Source: Haloarcula salinisoli
Lineage (GTDB): Archaea; Halobacteriota; Halobacteria; Halobacteriales; Haloarculaceae
DNA: 64,000 nt
Assembly (NCBI RefSeq): GCF_019599405.1
Contig: NZ_RKLQ01000001.1
Coordinates: 310,001-374,000, forward strand
Direction: 5' to 3'
Shown: piece by piece, positions 8,680-16,324 of the stretch
How the letters are laid out: every line of letters starts with the position of its first letter
How positions within the stretch are numbered: the first letter of the stretch is position 1
Notes under the pieces: model-generated
What the model was told of the DNA's origin: nothing
The model's database searches: none
What the model saw: the letters and a program-made list of their open reading frames with translations, nothing else
Made by a program: the position numbers and the translations under genes

Positions 8680-9033
8680 CTACGCGTTCTCCTCGGGCGG
8701 TGGGGTGGCCGCGCGCGAGCGTCTGTACCGGACGGCGAAGAGAAGTCCCGAGCAGACGAAGCCGGCCGTCAGTCCCACGACCAGCGGCGAGCCGTAGCCG
8801 AGCAACAGCAGCCCGACGCCGAACAGCCCCAGCATCGCACTCTGGAGGACGTAGTACCACGACGCGACCTCGGCCACTACCTCGCTGGCGCCGACCGCTC
8901 CGACGACCGTCGCGGTTCCGAGAAAGACCGCAAGCGGGAGGGGGCCGTTGGTGGCTATCGCCCAGCCCGTCAGTCCGGCCAGTCCCAGCGTGCCGACCAG
9001 CATCGGGGCCCGCGATGGTGGGGTGGTACCCAT
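8680..9033 (-). CDS. Small four-helix membrane protein, unknown
   Basis: The 117-residue product is almost entirely hydrophobic, with about four predicted membrane segments and a short basic and proline-rich tail (RYRRSRAATPPPEENA). I recognise no family. Codon use fits the neighbours. It is divergent from trpC. Confidence 0.6.
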   Translation of the reverse strand: MGTTPPSRAPMLVGTLGLAGLTGWAIATNGPLPLAVFLGTATVVGAVGASEVVAEVASWYYVLQSAMLGLFGVGLLLLGYGSPLVVGLTAGFVCSGLLFAVRYRRSRAATPPPEENA

Positions 9034-9101
9034 CTCGTCTCATCCGTGGCTCTCCGACCGCAAAAAGCCCGGCACCGACCCGAATTCTGCCAGTAGACGA
9101 C

Positions 9102-9133
9102 AACACTTATGTACACTTCTGTACGTTAGTGTT
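9102..9133. promoter_or_regulatory. 32-bp dyad with two TGTAC boxes overlapping the trp promoter
   Basis: AACACT (9102-9107) and AGTGTT (9128-9133) flank GTACA (9111-9115) and TGTAC (9120-9124), all arranged about one centre. TGTACA occurs at 9110-9115 and TGTACG at 9120-9125. The TRP box bound by the archaeal repressor TrpY in Methanothermobacter is TGTACA. The dyad ends 5 nt before the trpC ATG and covers the likely TATA region (CTTATGTAC), so a bound protein should block initiation. The regulator itself is not in the window. Confidence 0.65.
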
Positions 9134-9138
9134 CAGTA

Positions 9139-9939
9139 ATGGAATCTAACGGACGAATGGCCCCGGAAGTACAGTCGATACTCGCGGCGGCCCGCGAGCG
9201 CGGGGGCGGCGGTGACCGTGTCGCGGTCGACGCGCGCTCGCTGCCCGCCGCGTTCGAAGCGGCCGAGGCGGACGGTCGCGTACCGGTCATCGCGGAGGTC
9301 AAGCCGACGAGCCCGACCGCCGACGGCGAGCGGACCGACGACCCGGTCGAACTCGCCGAGGCGATGGTCGCGGGCGGCGCGGCGGCCCTGTCGGTGCTCA
9401 CGGAGCCCGACCACTTCGGCGGCTCGGCCGAGACCTTACAGCGGGTCCGCGAGGCCGTCGACGTCCCGGTACTGCGCAAGGATTTCATCCTGCACGAGGA
9501 ACAGCTGGACGTAGTCGAAGCCGACGTTATCCTCCTCATCGTGCGGTTCCTGGAAGAAGACGGGACGGACTCCCTGGAAGACCTGCTCTCGGCGGCCCGC
9601 GAGCGTGGCTTTCAGGTGCTCGTGGAGGCCCACACGGCCGCGGAAGTCGAGCGAGCGGTCGAGGCCGGCGCGGACATCGTCGGCGTGAACAACCGCGACC
9701 TCGCGAAACTGGAGGTCGACCTGGCGACGTTCCCCGACGCGGCCACGGCGGCGCCCGAAGCCGTCACGCTCATTGCGGAAAGCGGCATAGGCTCACCGGA
9801 CGACGTCGTCCGGATGCGCGAGGCCGGGGCCGACGCCCTGCTGGTCGGCTCGGCCATCATGGACCACGGCGGCGATTCGGACGTGACGGCGAACACTCGG
9901 CGGCTGACGGCCGCGACAGATACGGACACACAGACATGA
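9139..9939 (+). CDS. trpC: Indole-3-glycerol-phosphate synthase
   Basis: The 266-residue TIM-barrel enzyme closes the indole ring in tryptophan synthesis, turning CdRP into indole-3-glycerol phosphate. Conserved catalytic positions are visible: Lys55 in EVKPTSPT, Lys114 in LRKDF, Glu163 in VLVEAH, Asn185 in GVNNRDL and Glu214 in AESGIG. It heads trpCBA and overlaps trpB by 4 nt (ATGA). The promoter region carries the TGTAC dyad just upstream. Confidence 0.96.
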   Translation: MESNGRMAPEVQSILAAARERGGGGDRVAVDARSLPAAFEAAEADGRVPVIAEVKPTSPTADGERTDDPVELAEAMVAGGAAALSVLTEPDHFGGSAETLQRVREAVDVPVLRKDFILHEEQLDVVEADVILLIVRFLEEDGTDSLEDLLSAARERGFQVLVEAHTAAEVERAVEAGADIVGVNNRDLAKLEVDLATFPDAATAAPEAVTLIAESGIGSPDDVVRMREAGADALLVGSAIMDHGGDSDVTANTRRLTAATDTDTQT

Positions 9940-11198
9940 GTACAGAGGACGCACACGACCCCAAGTTCGGCGAGTACGGCGGACAGTTCGTACCCGAGGC
10001 GTTGATGCCGGCCATCGAGGAGCTGGCCGACGCCTACGAGCGGTACGTACTGAACAACGAAGACGGCTTCATGGACGAGTTCCGTTCCAGACTGGCGGAC
10101 TTCGGCGGCCGGCCGACCCCGCTGCAGTACGCCGACCAGCTCTCCGAACGGTACGACACCGACGTCTACCTGAAACGCGAGGACCTGCTCCACGGCGGCG
10201 CTCACAAGCTCAACAACGCGCTCGGACAGGTCTTGCTCGCCAAATACATGGGCAAAGAGCGCATCATCGCCGAGACCGGCGCCGGGCAACACGGCACCGC
10301 GACGGCGATGGCCGCAGCCCACCTGGATATGCCCTGTGAGATTTACATGGGCGAGACCGACATCGCCCGCCAGCGGCCCAACGTCTTCCGGATTAAGATA
10401 AACGGCTCGGAGGTCGTGCCGGTGACCGTGGGCCGGGGCACCCTGAAGGAGGCAATCTCGGAGACGATGCGCGAGTGGGCGACCACCGTCGAGAACACCC
10501 ACTACGTCATCGGGAGTGTCGTCGGACCCCACCCGTTCCCGAAGATGGTGCGGGACTTCCAGTCGGTCATCTCGGAGGAAGCCCGCGAACAGGCCATCGA
10601 ACAGACCGGCGGGCTCCCGACCGACGTGGTGGCCTGTGCCGGCGGCGGCTCGAACACGATGGGTGCGTTTGCGGAGTTCGTGGATGATGAAGAAGTCGCA
10701 CTGCACGCCGTCGAGGCCGGCGGCTCCTCGCTCACCGTCGACGAGGACGAGGGGGTCGCCCCCAACTCCGCGACCCTCTCGACCGGCGACGAGGGCGTCC
10801 TCCACGGCGCGCGAACCAAACTCCTGCAGGATTCGGACGGACAGATAATGGAGTCACATTCGGTCTCCGCGGGGCTGGACTACGCCGGCGTCGGACCGGA
10901 ACTCGCCCATCTCGTCGACGAAGGCCGGGTCACTCCGGTCAACGTCGACGACGACCTCGCCCTGGAGGCGTTCCACCGCCTCTCCCAGGACGAAGGTATC
11001 ATCCCAGCGCTCGAAACCGCTCACGCCTTTGGCTATCTGGAGAAGTACCACGAGGACCTCGGCGACACCGTCGTCGTCAACGTCTCGGGGCGCGGGGACA
11101 AGGACTTAGAGACCGTCATCGAGGAGACGACCAAGCGCGACCTAGATATCGCGCCCGATATGTCCATCCTCCAGCGGATGGGCGGGAGTGGGCTCTGA
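9936..11198 (+). CDS. trpB: Tryptophan synthase beta chain
   Basis: The 420-residue PLP enzyme condenses indole with serine to give tryptophan. The PLP lysine is Lys91 in AHKLNN, and the phosphate loop GGGSN is at 236-240. [10 protein letters not shown], near 116-125, is the usual substrate carboxylate site. It is the classic TrpB1 form that partners TrpA, which is encoded next with a one-base overlap. Confidence 0.97.
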   Translation: MSTEDAHDPKFGEYGGQFVPEALMPAIEELADAYERYVLNNEDGFMDEFRSRLADFGGRPTPLQYADQLSERYDTDVYLKREDLLHGGAHKLNNALGQVLLAKYMGKERIIAETGAGQHGTATAMAAAHLDMPCEIYMGETDIARQRPNVFRIKINGSEVVPVTVGRGTLKEAISETMREWATTVENTHYVIGSVVGPHPFPKMVRDFQSVISEEAREQAIEQTGGLPTDVVACAGGGSNTMGAFAEFVDDEEVALHAVEAGGSSLTVDEDEGVAPNSATLSTGDEGVLHGARTKLLQDSDGQIMESHSVSAGLDYAGVGPELAHLVDEGRVTPVNVDDDLALEAFHRLSQDEGIIPALETAHAFGYLEKYHEDLGDTVVVNVSGRGDKDLETVIEETTKRDLDIAPDMSILQRMGGSGL

Positions 11199-12028
11199 TG
11201 GGGCTCGAATCGGCCTTCGCGGACGAACCAGCCTTCGTCCCGTATCTCGCCGCGGGCGACCCGAACTACGAGGACTCGCTGGCGTACGTCGAGGCGCTGG
11301 CCGAGGGCGGCGCCGACGCCATCGAACTCGGCTTACCTTTCTCCGAGCCCATCGCCGAGGGGACGACCATCCAGAACGCCATCGTCCGCGCACTGGAGTC
11401 GGGGATGACCGTCGAGCGGTTCTTCGAGTTCGTCGAAGACCTCGACGTAGACGTGCCGCTGGTCTGTATGACCTACTACAATCTGATTTATCAGTATGGC
11501 GCGGACGAGGGACCTCGCCCCTTCGTCGAGAAGGCCGCCGACGTCGGAATCAGCGGCTTCGTCGTGCCCGACCTGCCGGCCGAGGAGGCCGGCCCGCTCC
11601 GGGACGCGTGTGACGAGTTCGGCCTCGATCTGGTCTTCATCGTCGCCCCGACCACCACGCCGGAACGACTCGAACGGATGCGCGAGCAGGTCTCTGGCTA
11701 CGTCTACGTCCAGGCCCGTCTGGGCGTCACCGGCGCGCGCGACGACGTCGACGACGCCACCGAGGAGTCGCTTGCCCGCATCGCCGACTGGGACGTGCCC
11801 AAGGCCGTCGGCTTCGGTATCAAGACCGGCGACCACGCCGAGCGTATCGTCGGTGCCGGCGCCGACGGCGTCATCGTCGGCTCCGCGCTGGTCGATATCG
11901 TCGCCGAGGGCTACGAGAACGGCGACCCGACAGCGGAGGTGGCCGACCGACTCGAAGCGCTGGCCAGAGAACTCAAGGATGGTGCCCTGCGGGGGGCACA
12001 GGAACGGCCGCAACCGGAACGAACTTAA
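11198..12028 (+). CDS. trpA: Tryptophan synthase alpha chain
   Basis: The 276-residue TIM barrel cleaves indole-3-glycerol phosphate and passes indole to TrpB. The catalytic Glu43 sits in IELGLPFSE. The position of the second acid (Asp60 in E. coli, in LADG) is Glu54, in the local sequence IAEG, a conservative change. The [10 protein letters not shown] segment near 205-214 binds substrate phosphate. Its start overlaps the trpB stop by one base. The next gene follows after 26 nt. Confidence 0.95.
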   Translation: MGLESAFADEPAFVPYLAAGDPNYEDSLAYVEALAEGGADAIELGLPFSEPIAEGTTIQNAIVRALESGMTVERFFEFVEDLDVDVPLVCMTYYNLIYQYGADEGPRPFVEKAADVGISGFVVPDLPAEEAGPLRDACDEFGLDLVFIVAPTTTPERLERMREQVSGYVYVQARLGVTGARDDVDDATEESLARIADWDVPKAVGFGIKTGDHAERIVGAGADGVIVGSALVDIVAEGYENGDPTAEVADRLEALARELKDGALRGAQERPQPERT

Positions 12029-12054
12029 TCGTTCTTGCCACAGATTCCCATAAC

Positions 12055-12858
12055 ATGAACACAGGGACACGCGCTCGACTCGACCGCATCGGGACAGACG
12101 ACCGCTACGTCGTCGTCCCCATGGACCACGGTATCACACTCGGAGCGACGCAGGGGCTCAAGGACCTCGAATCGACCGTCGACGCCATCACCCGCGGGGG
12201 CGCCGACGCGGTGCTCACCCAGCGCGGCGTCGCGGACCGCGTCCATCCGAACAAGAACGACGCGGGCTACATCGCCCATCTGAACGGCTCGACCGTCATC
12301 GGCCCCGACGAGAACGACAAGCGGATGACCGGTACCGTCGAGGACGCGATTCGCGCCGGCGCCGACGCCGTCTCCATGCACATCAACGTCGGGAGCGTCC
12401 ACGAACGCGAACAGATAGAGGACCTCGCACAGATGACCAGCGAGGCCGAACGCTACGGTCTCCCGGTGCTGGCGATGACCTACGCCCGCGGCCCGGATAT
12501 CGACCCCGAGGCCGACGACTACAACCAGGCCGTCGGCCACGCCGTCCGCCTGGGCGAGGAGCTCGGTGCTGACGTCGTCAAGACCGGCTACACCGGCGAC
12601 GCCGAGAGCTTCCAGCACGTCGTCGAATCGACCTCGCTCCCGGTCGTCATCGCCGGCGGCTCGAAGGGCACCGACGAGGAGACCCTCGATATGGTCCGGG
12701 GCGCCATGGACGCCGGCGCCTCGGGCGTGTCGATGGGCCGGTCTATCTTCCAGCACGACGAACCGGAGAAGATTGCACGCGCCGTCGCCAGCGTCGTCCA
12801 CGACGACGCGGAAGCGGACGCCGCGTTGCGCGAGGCCGGGCTGGCCGTCGAGGCCTGA
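12055..12858 (+). CDS. 2-amino-3,7-dideoxy-D-threo-hept-6-ulosonate (ADH) synthase
   Basis: The 267-residue class I aldolase-family enzyme performs the first step of the archaeal DAHP-independent route to dehydroquinate. It joins a 6-deoxy-5-ketofructose phosphate with aspartate semialdehyde. The Schiff-base lysine is Lys176 in VVKTGYTGD; PMDHG (22-26) and MTYARG (141-146) are conserved active-site segments. Phosphate binding uses GGSKG (about 199-203) and the GRSIFQ loop. It follows trpA closely and precedes the enzyme that uses its product. Confidence 0.93.
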   Translation: MNTGTRARLDRIGTDDRYVVVPMDHGITLGATQGLKDLESTVDAITRGGADAVLTQRGVADRVHPNKNDAGYIAHLNGSTVIGPDENDKRMTGTVEDAIRAGADAVSMHINVGSVHEREQIEDLAQMTSEAERYGLPVLAMTYARGPDIDPEADDYNQAVGHAVRLGEELGADVVKTGYTGDAESFQHVVESTSLPVVIAGGSKGTDEETLDMVRGAMDAGASGVSMGRSIFQHDEPEKIARAVASVVHDDAEADAALREAGLAVEA

Positions 12859-12940
12859 ACGCGGCGTCTTTTTCCGACCGCCAGCGCGCCGGGCTGCGGG
12901 TTCCGCCACGTTCAAGCCCCATCGTCGCGCAGGTGGGGCC

Positions 12941-14113
12941 ATGACACGAACCGTCTGGCTCAAGGCCGACAGCGACGTCGGCGACTGGGAGACACGCAGA
13001 CGACGCATCACCGCCGGCCTGGAGGCCGGCGTGGACTGGGTACTGGTCGACGAGAGCGACGTCGAGAAAGTACGGGAACTCGGCGAGGTCAACGTCGCCG
13101 CCTTCGCGAACGGCGACGTCCACGTCATGGAGGCAGAGGCCGAGGAGGAGGAGTCCACCGCCGACGCGACTATCGTCGGAAAGGACGGCGAGGGCGACGG
13201 CACCGTCGACCTCCCGACCGACTTCTCCGGCTCCGCGGACCTCTCGGCGCTCCGGCGCAACGGGACGGTGACCGACGGCGGCTACGTCCGTATCTTCGAC
13301 GAGGACTACGAGGCCTTCGCCGAGGCCGTCGCGGCCGAATCAGACTACACCATCGTCATCGGCGACGACTGGCAGATAATCCCGCTGGAAAACCTCATCG
13401 CCCGGGTCGGCGAGGAGACCGACCTCATCACCGGCGTCCAGACCGCCGAGGACGCCCGCACCGCCTACGAGACCCTGGAGCTGGGCGTCGACGGCGTGTT
13501 GCTGGACACGGACGACGTCGACGAGATTCGCAAGACCGTCGAGGTCAGGGACGAGGCCGGGCGCGAGAGCGTCGAGCTGGAGTACGCTGAGGTCACCGCC
13601 ATCGAACAGACCGGCTCCGCCGACCGGGTCTGTATCGACACCGGCAGTCTGATGGAACACGACGAGGGGATGCTCGTGGGCTCGATGGCCCGCGGCCTCT
13701 TTTTCGTCCACGCCGAGACGGCCGAGTCGCCCTACGTCGCCTCCCGACCCTTCCGGGTCAACGCCGGCGCCGTCCACGCCTACGTCCGCACCCCCGACGG
13801 CGGCACGAAGTACCTCTCGGAGCTCCAGTCCGGCGACGAGGTCCAGATAGTCGACGAGCAGGGCCACACCCGCGAGGCAATCGTCGGCCGTGCGAAAATA
13901 GAGAAGCGGCCGATGTTCCGGATTCAGGCCGAGACCGCCGAGGGCGACCGCATCGAGACGCTGCTGCAGAACGCCGAGACCATCAAGGTCCACGCTCGCG
14001 ACGGGCGCAAAGCGGTTACCGACCTCGACGAGGGTGACGAGATTCTGGTCCACTACGAGGACACGGCGACGCACTTCGGCGAACACATCGAAGAGAGCAT
14101 CATCGAGAAGTAG
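12941..14113 (+). CDS. 3-dehydroquinate synthase II (archaeal type)
   Basis: The 390-residue enzyme oxidatively deaminates and cyclises ADH to 3-dehydroquinate, replacing bacterial AroB. The family start TVWLKAD and the segment GLFFVHAETAESPYVASRPFRVNAG are intact (only part quoted). I chose ATG 12941 because it matches the family N-terminus; longer in-frame extensions run antisense-like through the upstream gene. Its place after ADH synthase and trpCBA makes a five-gene aromatic cluster. The aroD gene that uses its product is 6 kb downstream. Confidence 0.93.
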   Translation: MTRTVWLKADSDVGDWETRRRRITAGLEAGVDWVLVDESDVEKVRELGEVNVAAFANGDVHVMEAEAEEEESTADATIVGKDGEGDGTVDLPTDFSGSADLSALRRNGTVTDGGYVRIFDEDYEAFAEAVAAESDYTIVIGDDWQIIPLENLIARVGEETDLITGVQTAEDARTAYETLELGVDGVLLDTDDVDEIRKTVEVRDEAGRESVELEYAEVTAIEQTGSADRVCIDTGSLMEHDEGMLVGSMARGLFFVHAETAESPYVASRPFRVNAGAVHAYVRTPDGGTKYLSELQSGDEVQIVDEQGHTREAIVGRAKIEKRPMFRIQAETAEGDRIETLLQNAETIKVHARDGRKAVTDLDEGDEILVHYEDTATHFGEHIEESIIEK

Positions 14114-14138
14114 TCGCTCGGCCCGCGTTCGTTCGGCG

Positions 14139-14558
14139 CTACTGTTCGGGTTCGGCGGGCCGGTCCAGCTTCGTCGTACACCAGTGACAGAAGTCGAGGT
14201 CGTCCTCGAGTTCCTTCCCGCAGTGCGGGCATTTCGCCCCCTCGACGACCTCGGCCTCCGCGTTCCCTCGCGTGGCCATGTAGAAGGCGTCGGCCATCGA
14301 GAAGGCCGTGATGACGAACAGCACCACCGATGCTTCTATCGGAATCGATCGGCTGACGGTCAGGAGCGCCTCGAGCGAGACGCCGTCGGAAAGTGGCGCC
14401 ACCATCGAGTCGTTGATGAGCAGCGTCGTCGTGCTGAAGACGAGCCCGAACCACAGGAGCGCCCGCAGCCACTCCCGGAGATAGAGGTGTCCCAGGCCGG
14501 GATAGATGAACGCGAGGAGGGCGGCGAGCCACGGCCGCTTGCGTCCGGTATCGGTCAT
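14139..14558 (-). CDS. Membrane protein with C-terminal zinc ribbon
   Basis: The 139-residue protein begins with a short basic stretch. It has a helix pair containing YPGLGHLYLREW, as in TM2-like proteins, then a further membrane segment (about 65-90), and ends in a CPHC...CHWC zinc ribbon (about 112-130). I chose MTDTGRKRPW because the 28 residues before it are not haloarchaeal in composition. The function is unknown. It is convergent with the dehydroquinate synthase gene. Confidence 0.75.
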   Translation of the reverse strand: MTDTGRKRPWLAALLAFIYPGLGHLYLREWLRALLWFGLVFSTTTLLINDSMVAPLSDGVSLEALLTVSRSIPIEASVVLFVITAFSMADAFYMATRGNAEAEVVEGAKCPHCGKELEDDLDFCHWCTTKLDRPAEPEQ

Positions 14559-14728
14559 ACTCCCCGAATCTAGTGGGGACACCCCTATATCTTCCGAACA
14601 CGCGAGCGAACTGGTCGGGCTGGCCGTCGCGACTGCGGCCACGGTACCGCCCTCGCCGTGCCGTTACTGGTCCAGTGACGGCCGAACTCTCACCAACATT
14701 TATTGGAGTTTCGGCTGTGCACCCATCT

Positions 14729-14953
14729 ATGGGCGTCCTGTCAACGGTAACGAAGCTCCTCCGGGCATCGACGGAGTCGACTCATCGCGGCGACGGGGCC
14801 GGCGACGCGCCGACCGGCGCCTACTGGTGTGAAGATTGCGACCAGCGGATTCCCGACACCGCCGTCGAGGACGATTCGGCGCCGGACTGTCCCGACTGTG
14901 GCGAATCGATGGCCTTCGAGCGCTCGCCGGGAACAACCGGCTGTGCCTGCTGA
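14729..14953 (+). CDS. Zinc-ribbon microprotein
   Basis: The 74-residue protein has a CEDC...CPDC ribbon (about 34-57) and ends in CAC. An ATTTATTGG box lies about 28 nt before the ATG, pointing to a leaderless transcript. The next gene starts 2 nt after the stop, so this appears to lead a three-gene operon ending in the Get3/ArsA-like ATPase. Confidence 0.7.
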   Translation: MGVLSTVTKLLRASTESTHRGDGAGDAPTGAYWCEDCDQRIPDTAVEDDSAPDCPDCGESMAFERSPGTTGCAC

Positions 14954-14955
14954 CG

Positions 14956-15252
14956 ATGTCCCTCGAGACTCGCATCTCGGCGTATCTCGAGGGCCTAGAG
15001 GAGTGGCTCCACGGGCTCTACCACGGGATGGTCGAGCACCCGGCCCACGAGAAAATCCAGAAGGAGGCCGAGGACACGACCGACGTGTTCCTCTTTGCGT
15101 GTTTCGCCGACGCCTTCGGCATTCCGAGCCCGGTGTCGTACTACACGGCGGAACTGCTCCCGTACCTGGCCGAGGAGTTCGTTCAGTGGGAACGGCGGCT
15201 CTGGGACCGCGAGTCGCTCGTCGAACGCAAGGGCCAGCAGTACCATTTCTAG
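14956..15252 (+). CDS. Conserved haloarchaeal protein of unknown function
   Basis: The 98-residue acidic, soluble protein has no motif I recognise. It contains a helix-rich pattern with several Trp and Tyr residues (EEWLHGLYHGM, SYYTAELLPYL). ATG 14956 is 2 nt after the zinc-ribbon stop, and the ATPase gene starts one base after its own stop. That packing suggests it works with the ATPase or is co-regulated with it. Confidence 0.65.
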   Translation: MSLETRISAYLEGLEEWLHGLYHGMVEHPAHEKIQKEAEDTTDVFLFACFADAFGIPSPVSYYTAELLPYLAEEFVQWERRLWDRESLVERKGQQYHF

Positions 15253-15253
15253 C

Positions 15254-16225
15254 ATGGACCGGTTCGTCTTCTTCGGTGGGAAAGGCGGTGTCGGCAAGAC
15301 CACGGTCGCCAGCGCCTACGGCGTCCAGTGCGCTCGCGGGGGCCAGCAGACCCTGCTGGTCTCGACCGACCCGGCCCACAGTACCTCGGACGTGTTCGAC
15401 CAGGGCTTCGACGACGAGCCGGCGCCGGTCGAGGGGTACGACGGGCTCTCGGCGATGGAACTCGACCCCGACGCGGAGGTCGAGCGGCACATGCGCGAGA
15501 TAAAGCAGGCGATGTCCGACCAGGTGAGCCCGGCTATCGTCAACGAACTCGACCGCCAGATTGAGCTGGCCCACCGGACGCCGGGCGCCTACGAGGCCGC
15601 GCTGTTCGACCGCTTCATCGACGTGATGCGGTCGAGTGACGACTACGACCGCGTCGTCTTCGACACCTCGCCGACCGGGGGGACCCTTCGCCTGCTCGCG
15701 CTGCCGGAGCTGCTGGAGTCGTGGGTCGACCGGCTCCGCCAGAAGCGCGCCGAGAGCGTCGACCTCTTCGAGAAAGCCGCTATCGGCGACCGCGAGGCCC
15801 GCGCGACGCTCGAGGACGACCCCATTGTCCGGCGACTCGCCGAGCGAGCGGAGACCTTCGACTTTGCCGGCCGGGTGCTTTCCGAGCAGGCAACCTTTTT
15901 CCTCGTACTCAACCCCGACGACCTCTCGATTGCGGAGTCCCAGCGGGCCATCGAGGACCTCCGCGAGGCCGACCTCTCGGTCGGTGGCCTCGTGGTGAAC
16001 AAGGTCGCGCCGGCGCCGGGAGAGAGCGAGACCGGCATCGGGGCCACCTACCTCCGGGAGCGCCGGCGGGCCGAACAGGCCCGGCTCGACCGCATTCACG
16101 AGTCGTTCGACCAGCCGGTAGTCGCGGTGCTCGAACAGCGCGCGGGCGTCGACGGGACCGACCTGCTTGCCGACCTCGTCGCGGATCTGGCGCTCGGTAC
16201 GGCCGTCGAGCCGCCGGCGACCTGA
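15254..16225 (+). CDS. Get3/ArsA-family ATPase
   Basis: The 323-residue protein has the deviant Walker A GGKGGVGKTT (8-17), STDPAHSTSD (37-46) and a switch II-like DTSPTGGTLRLL near residue 136, where the family usually has DTAPTGHTLR. Archaeal homologs are thought to handle tail-anchored membrane proteins, and bacterial ArsA drives arsenite export. No arsenic gene is near, so a Get3-type role is favoured. It is third in an operon with two small proteins. The replacement of the canonical His in the switch motif by Gly may alter client handling. Confidence 0.85.
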   Translation: MDRFVFFGGKGGVGKTTVASAYGVQCARGGQQTLLVSTDPAHSTSDVFDQGFDDEPAPVEGYDGLSAMELDPDAEVERHMREIKQAMSDQVSPAIVNELDRQIELAHRTPGAYEAALFDRFIDVMRSSDDYDRVVFDTSPTGGTLRLLALPELLESWVDRLRQKRAESVDLFEKAAIGDREARATLEDDPIVRRLAERAETFDFAGRVLSEQATFFLVLNPDDLSIAESQRAIEDLREADLSVGGLVVNKVAPAPGESETGIGATYLRERRRAEQARLDRIHESFDQPVVAVLEQRAGVDGTDLLADLVADLALGTAVEPPAT

Positions 16226-16261
16226 CCTGGCAGGCCGACTCTCTCCACGGTCGGGGTGGCA

Positions 16262-16300
16262 CTGCCAAAATGTCCACAATAATTAAATATATATTGGCAG
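16262..16300. promoter_or_regulatory. cstA promoter with inverted repeat flanking the TATA box
   Basis: CTGCCAA (16262-16268) and TTGGCAG (16294-16300) are perfect 7-bp inverted half-sites 32 bp apart centre to centre, about three helical turns. Between them lies AATTAAATATATA, a strong TATA region about 35 nt before the cstA ATG. The arrangement suits a dimeric or tetrameric regulator clamping the promoter. The identity of such a regulator is unknown. Confidence 0.5.
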
Positions 16301-16324
16301 ACATATACTGTGAGGTCGATTACC

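Noticed and set aside
9120-9125. TGTACG as an independent regulatory site
   Set aside because: It is best read as one half of the larger dyad centred at 9117-9118, so I did not list it separately.
15254-16225. Arsenite efflux ATPase ArsA
   Set aside because: No arsB, arsR or arsC is nearby and the protein is a single-domain form, so a Get3-type role is more likely.
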